The translations under genes were made by a program, and so were the position numbers. DNA of 64,000 nucleotides from positions 11,581-75,580 of the forward strand of contig CAJUSR010000006.1 of the NCBI GenBank assembly GCA_910588855.1. The letters are read 5' to 3'. The DNA is from an uncultured Kineothrix sp. (lineage in GTDB: Bacteria > Bacillota > Clostridia > Lachnospirales > Lachnospiraceae). Each line of letters starts with the position of its first letter. Within the stretch, counting starts at the first letter, position 1. The notes under the pieces are model-generated. The model saw nothing but the letters and a program-made list of their open reading frames with translations. It had not been told where the DNA came from and did not search any database. Below are positions 8,673 through 16,105 of the stretch, in pieces.

Positions 8673-9194
8673 TTACTCTGTTCCTGCCTCTCCGTCTTCT
8701 GTTTCCGCCCCTGCCTCTCCGGAACCTTCTCCCGTCTCTCCTTCTCCGCCGTCTTCAGACTCCTGCTCAGGGCTTTCCGTTTCGGAAGACGGCACATCGT
8801 CCTCTTCTTCCCCGTCTTCCGTTTCGCTTATCTCCGCCGACATAACGGCCAGCATCTCTCTCGGTGTCATGTCGCTGCTCAATTCGTAAATCCCGGATTT
8901 TATTTTTCCGTGATAACTGGACAACAGTTCCTGTACATAAAACAATCTGGCATCACGAATGATTCCCTTTTCCTCCAAAACCGTTCCGATTTCCATAACG
9001 GAAGCTTCTTCCGATACCGAAATGCTTATGGCCTTTGCTGTCTCTTCTGTGGAAACCGCCTTCTCCGCAAAGATACGGTATCCAAAATCATATGCCAGTA
9101 TCGCATATTTATAAGTATACGTTACCACAACTATGATTAAAAATATTTTAACTGCCGTATCCAACACGGTTCCAATCAAACCCTTTATACTCAT
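8673..9194 (-). CDS. Short MltG/YceG-like membrane protein lacking the catalytic domain
   Basis: A 173-residue protein with one transmembrane segment at about 15-35 (VKIFLIIVVVTYTYKYAILA). An extracellular segment follows (about 60-120: VMEIGTVLEEKGIIRDARLF, then GIYELSSDMTPREMLAVM) that resembles the N-terminal LysM-like region of MltG/YceG endolytic transglycosylases. The last 50 residues are almost all Glu, Gly, Ser and Thr. The large catalytic YceG domain is absent and the frame ends with a proper stop, so this is not an obvious frameshift. It sits where B. subtilis carries the MltG gene yrrL. It may be a regulatory or vestigial MltG; full-length MltG could be elsewhere in the genome. Confidence 0.7.
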   Translation of the reverse strand: MSIKGLIGTVLDTAVKIFLIIVVVTYTYKYAILAYDFGYRIFAEKAVSTEETAKAISISVSEEASVMEIGTVLEEKGIIRDARLFYVQELLSSYHGKIKSGIYELSSDMTPREMLAVMSAEISETEDGEEEDDVPSSETESPEQESEDGGEGETGEGSGEAGAETEDGEAGTE

Positions 9195-9272
9195 CCCGGC
9201 AACACCCCTTTCGTTCTTCGGCTTACTACAGTCTGCTTACCGCCCTCCTGCCGCTCTCGCCTTCCGCTTTAT

Positions 9273-9605
9273 CTATTGAAAATCAATTTCATCCCAAATC
9301 ATTTCATTGATTTCCTGCATCATCCTGCAGAAGCACAGCTCTGCCGCCAAAAAATCATCCACCAGAGGAATTGCCCTGACATCTTCAAACTCCCTTTCCA
9401 GCTCGTCCATACGTTCAATGAAAGCTTCGCCTTCTTCCGTACTCTGTATTATATAATTTTTCTGCCGAAATTCGTTTACTTTATCATACAGCTTCGGCTC
9501 ATCCTGTATCTTTGCAAGCTGAACCCTATAATCCTTAAATTCCTGAGATTCCTTTATTTCATGGATAAAATCCATTACCGCACGATACATATGCCCTTCT
9601 GTCAT
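9273..9605 (-). CDS. YlbF/YmcA-family protein
   Basis: A 110-residue, mostly helical, acidic protein (DFIHEIKESQEFKDYRVQL at the start, CFCRMMQEINEMIWDEIDF at the end) with the length and heptad-rich character of the Com_YlbF family. In B. subtilis YlbF, YmcA and YaaT form a complex that steers RNase Y. Here the gene is directly downstream of RNase J, so a role in RNA processing is a reasonable inference. No catalytic motif is visible. Confidence 0.7.
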   Translation of the reverse strand: MTEGHMYRAVMDFIHEIKESQEFKDYRVQLAKIQDEPKLYDKVNEFRQKNYIIQSTEEGEAFIERMDELEREFEDVRAIPLVDDFLAAELCFCRMMQEINEMIWDEIDFQ

Positions 9606-9654
9606 ACTTTACCTCCGCAAAGCCTGCTGTCTGGCCGTCCACTGCCTGTCCGCG

Positions 9655-11328
9655 TCAAACTTCCATGATAATGGGCAGTATCATCGGCCTGCGCTTTGTC
9701 TTTCTCCACACGTATTCGCCAAGGCAATCTTTAATGCCTCCCTTAATCTTGCCCCAATCGCTGATTCCCCTGTCCAGGCAGCCATGCACCGATTCGTCTA
9801 CAATCTGTCTGGCTTCTTCCATCAGTTCATCCGATTCGCGGACATAAACAAATCCTCTGGACACGATATCCGGCCCCGACACCAATTGGTCGGAATAGGC
9901 ATCCAATGCCAACACAACAATAAGAATACCATCTTCTGCAAGGTGCTGTCTATCCCTAAGCACAATATTCCCTACATCGCCCACGCCAAGACCATCTACA
10001 AGGATACCGCCCACCGGCACTTTCCCTGCTATTTTTGCCTCTTCTTTATTGAGTTCCAGCACATCGCCGGACATCATTATGAATATATTTTCCTTCGGTA
10101 TCCCCAATTCCTTTGCCAGCTTGGCCTGCGCTTTCAAATGCTTGTACTCCCCATGCACCGGAATCGCATATTTCGGATGAAGCAAGGAATAAATCAATTT
10201 TATCTCTTCCTGGCAGGCATGCCCCGATACATGGACATCCTGAAAAATAACATCCGCTCCTTTTACCAAAAGCTTGTTGATTACATTCGTCACGGTCTTT
10301 TCATTGCCCGGTATCGGGTTAGAAGAAAAGATAACCGTATCCCCAGGGCCTATGGAAATCTTCTTATGGATATCCCCTGCCATACGGCTTAACGCCGCCA
10401 TGCTCTCCCCCTGGCTTCCCGTAGTGATTATCACTGTTTTTTCATCCGGGTAATTCTTCAACTGCTCAATGTCAATCAACGTCTTATCCGGGATTTCCAA
10501 ATATCCCAAAGTAGTCGCCGTATCAATAATGTTGACCATGCTGCGGCCTTCCACTACTACTTTTCTACCGAATTTGTATGCGGAATTAATAATCTGCTGT
10601 ACCCTGTCCACATTAGAAGCAAAAGTCGCGATAATAATCCTCGTATCCTTATGCTCTGTAAAAAGAGTATCGAAGGTCTTCCCTACCGTCCTTTCCGATT
10701 GGGTAAAGCCCGGCCTTTCCGCATTCGTGCTGTCGCACATCAAAGCCAGCACGCCTTTTTTTCCAATTTCCGCAAACCTTTGTAAATCAATGGCATCCCC
10801 GAATACCGGCGTATAATCCACTTTAAAGTCGCCCGTATGGACCACAATCCCCGCCGGGGAATAGATAGCAAGTGCAGCGGCATCTACAATGCTATGGTTC
10901 GTTTTAATAAATTCAATGCGGAACTGCCCAAGGTTAATCGACTGTCCAAATTTAATAACCTTCCTCTTTGTATTGCCCATCAGGTTATGCTCATTCAGCT
11001 TGTTTTCTATAATCCCCATTGTCAGCTTGGTGGCATAAATAGGCACATTAATATCCCTCAAAACATAAGGCAGGGCCCCAATATGATCCTCGTGCCCGTG
11101 GGTAATAATAAACCCTTTCACTTTCTCTACATTGTCTTTCAAATAAGTTACATCCGGTATTACCAAATCAATACCCAGCATATCGTCATCCGGAAATGAC
11201 AGGCCGCAGTCAACCACAATAATACTGTCTTCATACTCGAAGGCAGTAATGTTCATACCAATCTGCTCCAAACCTCCTAAAGGGATTATCCTCAGCTTGG
11301 ATGCATTTTCAATTTCTTTTTTCTTCAA
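9655..11328 (-). CDS. rnj: Ribonuclease J
   Basis: Metallo-beta-lactamase/beta-CASP ribonuclease of 557 residues, acting as endo- and 5'-exonuclease in mRNA decay and rRNA maturation. The zinc-binding THGHEDHIG motif is at about 76-84. MCDSTNAERPG, ATFASNVDRVQQI and SGHACQEEIKL mark the beta-lactamase and beta-CASP parts, and a C-terminal domain follows. The start is a TTG at 11328 inside the end of fur (20-base overlap), preceded by GGAGG 8 bases upstream, so translation is probably coupled. Length matches RNase J1/J2; which paralog it is cannot be decided. Confidence 0.95.
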   Translation of the reverse strand: MKKKEIENASKLRIIPLGGLEQIGMNITAFEYEDSIIVVDCGLSFPDDDMLGIDLVIPDVTYLKDNVEKVKGFIITHGHEDHIGALPYVLRDINVPIYATKLTMGIIENKLNEHNLMGNTKRKVIKFGQSINLGQFRIEFIKTNHSIVDAAALAIYSPAGIVVHTGDFKVDYTPVFGDAIDLQRFAEIGKKGVLALMCDSTNAERPGFTQSERTVGKTFDTLFTEHKDTRIIIATFASNVDRVQQIINSAYKFGRKVVVEGRSMVNIIDTATTLGYLEIPDKTLIDIEQLKNYPDEKTVIITTGSQGESMAALSRMAGDIHKKISIGPGDTVIFSSNPIPGNEKTVTNVINKLLVKGADVIFQDVHVSGHACQEEIKLIYSLLHPKYAIPVHGEYKHLKAQAKLAKELGIPKENIFIMMSGDVLELNKEEAKIAGKVPVGGILVDGLGVGDVGNIVLRDRQHLAEDGILIVVLALDAYSDQLVSGPDIVSRGFVYVRESDELMEEARQIVDESVHGCLDRGISDWGKIKGGIKDCLGEYVWRKTKRRPMILPIIMEV

Positions 11329-11779
11329 TCAATTTTCCTCCACATTCTGCACAGTGCCCGTAGAGTTTCACTTCATGATCTACCACATGGAATCCGGTAG
11401 TTTCCGTGATTTTGTTTTCTAATTCCTCCAGCAAATCGTCTTTGAAGGATATCACTTTACCACAATTTATGCAAATCAGATGATGGTGATGGTGTTTTGC
11501 CGTACCCAGCCCCATATTGCCGATTTCATAACGGACAAACCCGTCGTCCAAATTGATGCGATCAATCAAATGCAGCTCTAAAAGCAGCTGTATCGTTCTA
11601 TAAACAGTAGCAAGTCCTATCTCGGGATAGCCTGCTTTTACCATTTCATGAATCTCTTCCGCCGTCAGATGCCTGTCAGGGCATGAAGCAAGAACCTCCA
11701 GCACCAATAGCCTCTGGTTGGTTATTTTTAACCCTTTATCTTTCAGCAATTGCCTGAATTGTTCCCTATCTACTGCCAT
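11309..11779 (-). CDS. Fur-family metal-dependent repressor
   Basis: A 156-residue winged-helix regulator of the Fur/Zur/PerR family. The recognition region is around GYPEIGLATVYRTIQLL. The metal-binding dimerisation domain carries HHHHHLICINCGK and the second pair CAECGG, together the usual structural Zn site. I chose the start MAVDREQF at 11779 because GAAGGA is about 8 bases upstream; the ATG at 11788 is too close to it. The position between DUF1292 and RNase J in a housekeeping operon says nothing about which metal or peroxide it senses. Confidence 0.88.
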   Translation of the reverse strand: MAVDREQFRQLLKDKGLKITNQRLLVLEVLASCPDRHLTAEEIHEMVKAGYPEIGLATVYRTIQLLLELHLIDRINLDDGFVRYEIGNMGLGTAKHHHHHLICINCGKVISFKDDLLEELENKITETTGFHVVDHEVKLYGHCAECGGKLIEEKRN

Positions 11780-11801
11780 TCGCCCCATTCCTTCCGCTAT
11801 T

Positions 11802-12056
11802 TCAGGAAAGCTCTATATCCTCCAGCATATTTTCAAAAACCGCCGCCACTGCATCCAGTTCCGTTTCATCTTCTACGATTTCGTACACCGCTTCTTCCTC
11901 TTCGGATGCCGAAACATCTTTCAGTATCAGGGCCTCACCGTCCCCCTCCTCCTCTTCTGTCACAAGGATATACGGTATCCCTCCCAACTTAGTCTGTTCC
12001 AAAACATAAAATTCGACCGGATTGCCTTCCTCCGGTTCAAAAACTAACTTTTCCAC
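11802..12056 (-). CDS. DUF1292 family protein (YrzB-like)
   Basis: A small, very acidic 84-residue protein starting with GTG, whose first base is the last base of the ruvX stop codon; AAGGAG lies 8 bases upstream. The segment GNPVEFYVLEQTKLGGIPYI followed by an acidic stretch matches DUF1292, which in B. subtilis is YrzB next to the RuvX gene. Its function is unknown. The tight coupling with ruvX is conserved across Firmicutes. Confidence 0.8.
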   Translation of the reverse strand: MEKLVFEPEEGNPVEFYVLEQTKLGGIPYILVTEEEEGDGEALILKDVSASEEEEAVYEIVEDETELDAVAAVFENMLEDIELS

Positions 12057-12490
12057 TAGTTGTTCTCCTTATTTTTCCTGCAGTCCAAATACCCTTGCAG
12101 AATCAGACACGCGGCAATCTTATCCACATGTTCTTTCCTATGCTCACGCCGGATACCGGCCTCCATCATCGCCTTGTTTGCCGCAACAGTTGTAAGCCGT
12201 TCATCCCATAATGCCACCGGCATGCCTGTCCTACGTTCCAATTTATCTTTAAATTCCATCGTCAGCTTTGCCCGTTCCCCTATGGAATCGTTCATATTCT
12301 TCGGCAAGCCCAGCACGATTTCCTCTACTTCGTATTCTAAAATCAACGCCTCAATCCTGGCCAATGTCTTCCTAAGTTTATTTTCTTCTTTTCTCTCTAT
12401 GATTTCAATGCCCTGGGCAGTAATCAAAAGCGGGTCGCTAATCGCCACCCCTACTGTCTTTGAGCCAAAATCCAAGCCCATTATCCGCAT
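12056..12490 (-). CDS. ruvX: RuvX/YqgF RNase H-fold nuclease
   Basis: About 144 residues. It opens MRIMGLDFGSKTVGVAISDP, the RNase H-like strand with the first catalytic Asp. LGLPKNMNDSIGERA and the C-terminal WDERLTTV and HVDKIAACLILQGYL segments are diagnostic of the RuvX/YqgF family, implicated in pre-16S rRNA processing and possibly Holliday junction resolution. I chose the start at 12490 because AGGAG lies 7 bases upstream; an in-frame extension to 12541 would overlap ireB. It lies between ireB and DUF1292 as in many Firmicutes. Confidence 0.93.
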   Translation of the reverse strand: MRIMGLDFGSKTVGVAISDPLLITAQGIEIIERKEENKLRKTLARIEALILEYEVEEIVLGLPKNMNDSIGERAKLTMEFKDKLERRTGMPVALWDERLTTVAANKAMMEAGIRREHRKEHVDKIAACLILQGYLDCRKNKENN

Positions 12491-12518
12491 GGATACTCTC
12501 CTTATCCGTCCGCCGCTC

Positions 12519-12782
12519 TTATTTCCAATGCTTTGCTTCAATATATTTTGTCAACAGCTCCTCAACCAGTTCATCCCTATCCACTTTCATAATAAGGCTT
12601 CTTGCACTTTTATGGCTTGTGATATAGGTCGGATCCCCGGACATAATATATCCTACAATCTGGTTGACCGGATTGTACCCTTTCTCTGTCAAAGCTTCAT
12701 ATACCGTCGTCAAAACTACCTCAACCCCAGTTTCGGGTTCCGTTTCAACTCTGAAAAATTGTGTATTTTCTACATTCCGCAT
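12519..12782 (-). CDS. ireB: IreB family regulatory phosphoprotein
   Basis: An 87-residue protein matching the DUF965/IreB family over its full length (TQFFRVE near the start, VYEALTEKGYNPVNQIVGYI in the middle, SGDPTYITSH, then RDELVEELLTKYIE). In Enterococcus IreB is phosphorylated by the PASTA kinase IreK at N-terminal threonines and modulates cephalosporin tolerance. It is the first gene of the ruvX-fur-rnj cluster. The 100-base gap up to mtaB should hold the operon promoter; I could not pick one with confidence. Confidence 0.9.
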   Translation of the reverse strand: MRNVENTQFFRVETEPETGVEVVLTTVYEALTEKGYNPVNQIVGYIMSGDPTYITSHKSARSLIMKVDRDELVEELLTKYIEAKHWK

Positions 12783-12884
12783 ATCATCACGCCCTTATCC
12801 CTCGTTGCATTTCCTCCACCGTCATTCCCTAAAATATCTATATTTATTCTCATATTACCCCATTTGGGCGAAAATTTCAAGTGA

Positions 12885-14186
12885 CTACTCGAACAACATT
12901 ATGTCATCGGACAAAAAACCAATGATTTTTCCGGCAAATATCTCATTGGATAAAGATTTTTCCGACTTTTTAGCTACTTTTACATATTCTTTTGTATGCC
13001 CTACCTGAAACAATTCCCCTGCAATATCTTTCTCTTCTTCAAACAACACTTCCAGTTTCCTCCCAAAGAAACTTTCCCTAAACTCCATAGAATGCTTTTT
13101 TCCCATAGCAAGGAGGATGCTGCTCCTTTCCGTCTTCGTTTCGTCCGCCACCTGCCTGTCCATTCCTGCAGCACGGGTGCCTTCCCTTCTGGAATACTTA
13201 AATATATGCATTTCGTAAAGCTTTACTTTTTCCAGGAATGCCTTCGTTTCCGCAAATTCTTCCTCCGTCTCCCCGGGAAAACCGACAATCACGTCCGTTG
13301 TAATGGCAGGGCTTCCAAATACCCTGCGCAGAATGTCTACTTTTTCACAGTATTCCCGTGTTGTATAGCGCCTATTCATACGCTTTAACGTAGCATCACA
13401 GCCGCTTTGCAATGACAAATGGAAATGCGGGCATAACTTCTTTAGTTTTCCCAATTCCTCTGCAAATTCTTCCGTCACAATCCCCGGCTCCAAAGAACCA
13501 AGGCGTATCCTTTCGATCCCATCGATTGCATGGATTGCCTGAATCAAAGGCGCCAAAGCCCTTTCGCCCCTGTCCGTGCCGTAAGAGCTAATATGGATTC
13601 CGGTAAGGACTACCTCTTTGCATCCTCCGGCAGCCAGCTTACCGATTTCATTTAAAATATCTTCCTCCTTCCGGCTTCTGACCCGCCCTCTCGCGTACGG
13701 AATAATGCAATAAGAGCAAAACTGGTTGCAGCCATCCTGAATCTTTATATAAGCCCGGGTATGGCCGGAAGTCTCCTTTAAACACATCTCTTCAAATTCT
13801 TCCGTTTCCCCGATATTGATTACCGTTTCCCCCGTTTCCTTCCCATCCAGGAACCTCTCTAATATTTCCGTCAATTCTTTCTTTTTATTGTTCCCGATTG
13901 CCAAATCCACTCCGCTGTCTTTTAGCACATCCTCCCTGCCGGTCTGCACATAACACCCTACCGCTACTACAATTGCCTTTGGATTCCTCTTCTTCGCTTT
14001 ATGCAGCATCTGCCTGCTTTTCCTGTCCGCAATATTGGTGACTGTACACGTATTTACGATATAAATATCCGCTTCTTCATCAAATGATACAATTTTGTAA
14101 CCCTTTTCCTGTAACATTTGTTGCATTGCGTCTATTTCATATCCATTGACTTTACAGCCGAGATTATGTAATGCTACACTTTTCAT
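12885..14186 (-). CDS. mtaB: tRNA t6A37 methylthiotransferase MtaB
   Basis: Radical-SAM enzyme of 433 residues that adds a methylthio group to N6-threonylcarbamoyladenosine at tRNA position 37. The N-terminal UPF0004 domain has cluster cysteines in NLGCKVN, NTCTV and VGCYVQ. The radical-SAM core carries CNQFCSYCIIPYARG near 155-170, and a C-terminal TRAM-like domain follows. The sequence is MtaB/YqeV-like rather than MiaB-like (NLGCKVN start, YARGRVRSR). It is divergent from the HPr-like gene. It adds to the tRNA-modification theme of the 6.8-8.7 kb genes and thiI. Confidence 0.94.
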   Translation of the reverse strand: MKSVALHNLGCKVNGYEIDAMQQMLQEKGYKIVSFDEEADIYIVNTCTVTNIADRKSRQMLHKAKKRNPKAIVVAVGCYVQTGREDVLKDSGVDLAIGNNKKKELTEILERFLDGKETGETVINIGETEEFEEMCLKETSGHTRAYIKIQDGCNQFCSYCIIPYARGRVRSRKEEDILNEIGKLAAGGCKEVVLTGIHISSYGTDRGERALAPLIQAIHAIDGIERIRLGSLEPGIVTEEFAEELGKLKKLCPHFHLSLQSGCDATLKRMNRRYTTREYCEKVDILRRVFGSPAITTDVIVGFPGETEEEFAETKAFLEKVKLYEMHIFKYSRREGTRAAGMDRQVADETKTERSSILLAMGKKHSMEFRESFFGRKLEVLFEEEKDIAGELFQVGHTKEYVKVAKKSEKSLSNEIFAGKIIGFLSDDIMLFE

Positions 14187-14219
14187 AGGATTCCTTTCTA
14201 TTTTTGTTGTGTTTTAGCA

Positions 14220-14248
14220 TTGACTTTTACCCCTTTACCCTTTAATAT
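14220..14248 (+). promoter_or_regulatory. Promoter of the HPr-like gene
   Basis: TTGACT, a 17-base spacer and TAATAT on the plus strand, with the gene's AAGGAGG and start codon about 30-40 bases downstream. A near-consensus sigma-A promoter in the divergent mtaB/HPr-like intergenic region. Confidence 0.65.
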
Positions 14249-14288
14249 TGAAGCAGAAGGTACGAAAAAATTAAGGAGGTAAAAGCCG

Positions 14289-14519
14289 ATGAAAACTGTT
14301 CAGATTTCTTTAAATTCTATTGATAAGGTAAAGTCTTTTGTAAACGATATTACAAAATTTGATTATGATTTTGATTTAGTATCCGGAAGATACGTAATCG
14401 ATGCAAAATCAATTATGGGCATCTTCAGCCTGGATTTGTCGAAACCGATTGATTTAAATATCCACGCAGAAGATAATGCGGAAGAGGTACTTAACATATT
14501 GAAACCTTATTTAATTTAA
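14289..14519 (+). CDS. HPr-like protein without the phosphorylatable histidine
   Basis: A 76-residue protein with the HPr fold signature around residues 38-50 (DAKSIMGIFSLDL), which corresponds to the regulatory Ser46 loop of HPr; the equivalent here is Ser41. The His15 motif (GxHARPA in HPr) is missing: that region reads ISLNSIDKVKSFVNDI. It therefore cannot carry phosphate from Enzyme I in the normal way and is comparable in principle to B. subtilis Crh, which also lacks His15 but keeps Ser46. It has its own promoter, an AAGGAGG site and a strong terminator, so it is a stand-alone gene. Whether HPr kinase acts on it is not shown by the sequence. Confidence 0.75.
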   Translation: MKTVQISLNSIDKVKSFVNDITKFDYDFDLVSGRYVIDAKSIMGIFSLDLSKPIDLNIHAEDNAEEVLNILKPYLI

Positions 14520-14550
14520 GGATGATTCGTACATGGACAAAGAGGGAAGG

Positions 14551-14587
14551 TTACAGTCCAGCCTTACGGCTGAACTGTAATTTTTTT
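14551..14587 (+). terminator. Intrinsic terminator of the HPr-like gene
   Basis: The stem TTACAGT..CAGCC / GGCTG..ACTGTAA has one internal mismatch and a TTAC loop, and is followed by seven T. It lies between the convergent HPr-like and thiI genes. Confidence 0.9.
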
Positions 14588-14602
14588 GTGTACAATTTAC
14601 AA

Positions 14603-15784
14603 TCATTGATGAACAATTATCAGTTCATCATTCTTCAATGCCGTTTCCACAAGTTCCTCTATTTTTTCTTCCAGATTTTCTTCATGCCGTCTAATAATAT
14701 TAAGGTTCGGCTTCGTTACCGGATGCTTGGCCACAAATATTGTACAGCAATCTTCAAAAGGCAGGATAGAAGTTTCATAAGTATTGATTTTTTCAGCAAT
14801 ATCTACGATTTCCATCTTATCAAACCCAATTAACGGGCGGTATACCGGCAAAGTACATACCTCATTGGTGGCCGCCAGGCTATGCATCGTCTGGGATGCC
14901 ACCTGGCCGATGCTTTCCCCTGTGATCAGCCCAAGGCATTCCGTTTCTTTCGCAATATGTTCTGCAATGCGCATCATATAACGGCGCATAATAATTGTCA
15001 GTTCATCATGAGGGCATTTTTCATAAATATATAGCTGGATGTCCGTAAAATTGATGACATGGAGATAAATCGGACCGGTATAGCGGGATACCAGTTTTGC
15101 CAAATCCACTACTTTCTGTTTTGCCCGTTCGCTCGTATATGGAGGAGCATGGAAATATACTGCGTCAATTTTCACCCCTCGTTTTGCTATCATATAACCT
15201 GCCACCGGGGAATCAATGCCCCCCGATAAAAGCAGCATCGCTTTTCCTCCCGTTCCTACGGGCATTCCCCCGGGACCGGGGATTACTTCGGAGTAAATAT
15301 AAATTTTTTCCCTTATTTCTATATTCAGCATTATCTGCGGCGTATGCACGTCCACTTTCATTTCAGGATAAGCATCTAAAAGGACACTGCCTATCCCGCT
15401 GTTAATCTCCATAGAATTTAGAGGGTAATTCTTTCTCGCCCTTCTGGCATTTACTTTAAAAGTTTTATTTTTTTCCGGATAAACTTCCCCCATATATGCC
15501 ACAATGGCCTGCCCTAGCTTCTCAAAGCCTTCATCCTCTATATAGACTACAGGGCAAATCCCAGAAATACCAAAAACGGTTTTCAGATTTTCCACAGTCT
15601 CGTCGAAATCGAAATCCGTCAATGCTTCCACATAAATCCTTCCCTGGGTACGGGTCACCTTAAACTCACCGTCACATCTTTTCACCGCATATTTTATCTG
15701 CTGCACCAACGCTTCTTCAAATAAATAACGGTTTTTCCCTTTTACCCCTATTTCGGCATATTTTATCAAAAATGCTGTAAACAT
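14603..15784 (-). CDS. thiI: tRNA 4-thiouridine sulfurtransferase ThiI
   Basis: About 393 residues: an N-terminal ferredoxin-like and THUMP region (FLIKYAEIGVKGKNR at the start), then a PP-loop ATPase domain with LLLSGGIDSPVAGYMIAKRG near 190. The C-terminal rhodanese domain of E. coli ThiI is absent, as in most Firmicutes. It makes s4U8 in tRNA, with sulfur supplied by a dedicated cysteine desulfurase; such a gene lies immediately upstream. I chose the start MFTAFLIKY because GGAGG lies 11 bases upstream; an in-frame extension of 30 residues is not typical of the family. The upstream gap to the desulfurase is unusually long. Confidence 0.93.
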   Translation of the reverse strand: MFTAFLIKYAEIGVKGKNRYLFEEALVQQIKYAVKRCDGEFKVTRTQGRIYVEALTDFDFDETVENLKTVFGISGICPVVYIEDEGFEKLGQAIVAYMGEVYPEKNKTFKVNARRARKNYPLNSMEINSGIGSVLLDAYPEMKVDVHTPQIMLNIEIREKIYIYSEVIPGPGGMPVGTGGKAMLLLSGGIDSPVAGYMIAKRGVKIDAVYFHAPPYTSERAKQKVVDLAKLVSRYTGPIYLHVINFTDIQLYIYEKCPHDELTIIMRRYMMRIAEHIAKETECLGLITGESIGQVASQTMHSLAATNEVCTLPVYRPLIGFDKMEIVDIAEKINTYETSILPFEDCCTIFVAKHPVTKPNLNIIRRHEENLEEKIEELVETALKNDELIIVHQ

Positions 15785-15852
15785 TTTCTTCTGTTCCTCC
15801 CTAGAACATTTCCGTTCCCTGCCCTCAACAGACAAGAGCATGGTACAAGATA

Positions 15853-16059
15853 TCAGGTATTGCGGAACCGGCATCTTTGCCTAAGTTCCCCGTATTCTGC
15901 CGTTCCGCAATCCCCTGTTTCAACCGGTTCCCTTACCGCAGCGGCCGCCTCTTCCCCAAGGCTCAGGCAGGCTTTGACAGAGTCAACAACCCCCGTTGCC
16001 TTTAGCCGGTCTGCCGGCCTGGCGGTAATCGCCAAATGCTTATTGCATGTAAGAATCAT
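15853..16059 (-). CDS. Possible small ORF between the desulfurase and thiI (doubtful)
   Basis: The 318-base gap between the cysteine desulfurase and thiI contains one open frame of 68 codons on the operon strand (begins MILTCNKHLAIT, Ala/Glu-rich middle, ends RQRCRFRNT). It resembles no family I know, lacks a convincing SD, and part of it lies in the 23-bp tandem repeat. It may be chance. I list it because the gap otherwise holds no recognisable gene. Confidence 0.2.
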   Translation of the reverse strand: MILTCNKHLAITARPADRLKATGVVDSVKACLSLGEEAAAAVREPVETGDCGTAEYGELRQRCRFRNT

Positions 16060-16105
16060 TGCTTATTGCATGCAAAAATCATTGCTTATTGCATGCAAAA
16101 ATCAA
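16037..16105. repeat. Three tandem 23-bp repeats at the end of the desulfurase gene
   Basis: Three head-to-tail 23-base units with the core TGCTTATTGCATG(C/T)AA(A/G)AATCA. Units 2 and 3 are nearly identical and unit 1 differs at two positions. Each contains TTGCATG, and in units 2 and 3 this is the perfect palindrome TTGCATGCAA. The stop codon of the upstream desulfurase gene lies within the last unit, so the array occupies the 3' UTR start. Its function is unknown. Confidence 0.85.

Noticed and set aside
16037..16105. CRISPR-like array
   Set aside because: Only three directly adjoining repeats, no spacers, and no cas genes in the window.
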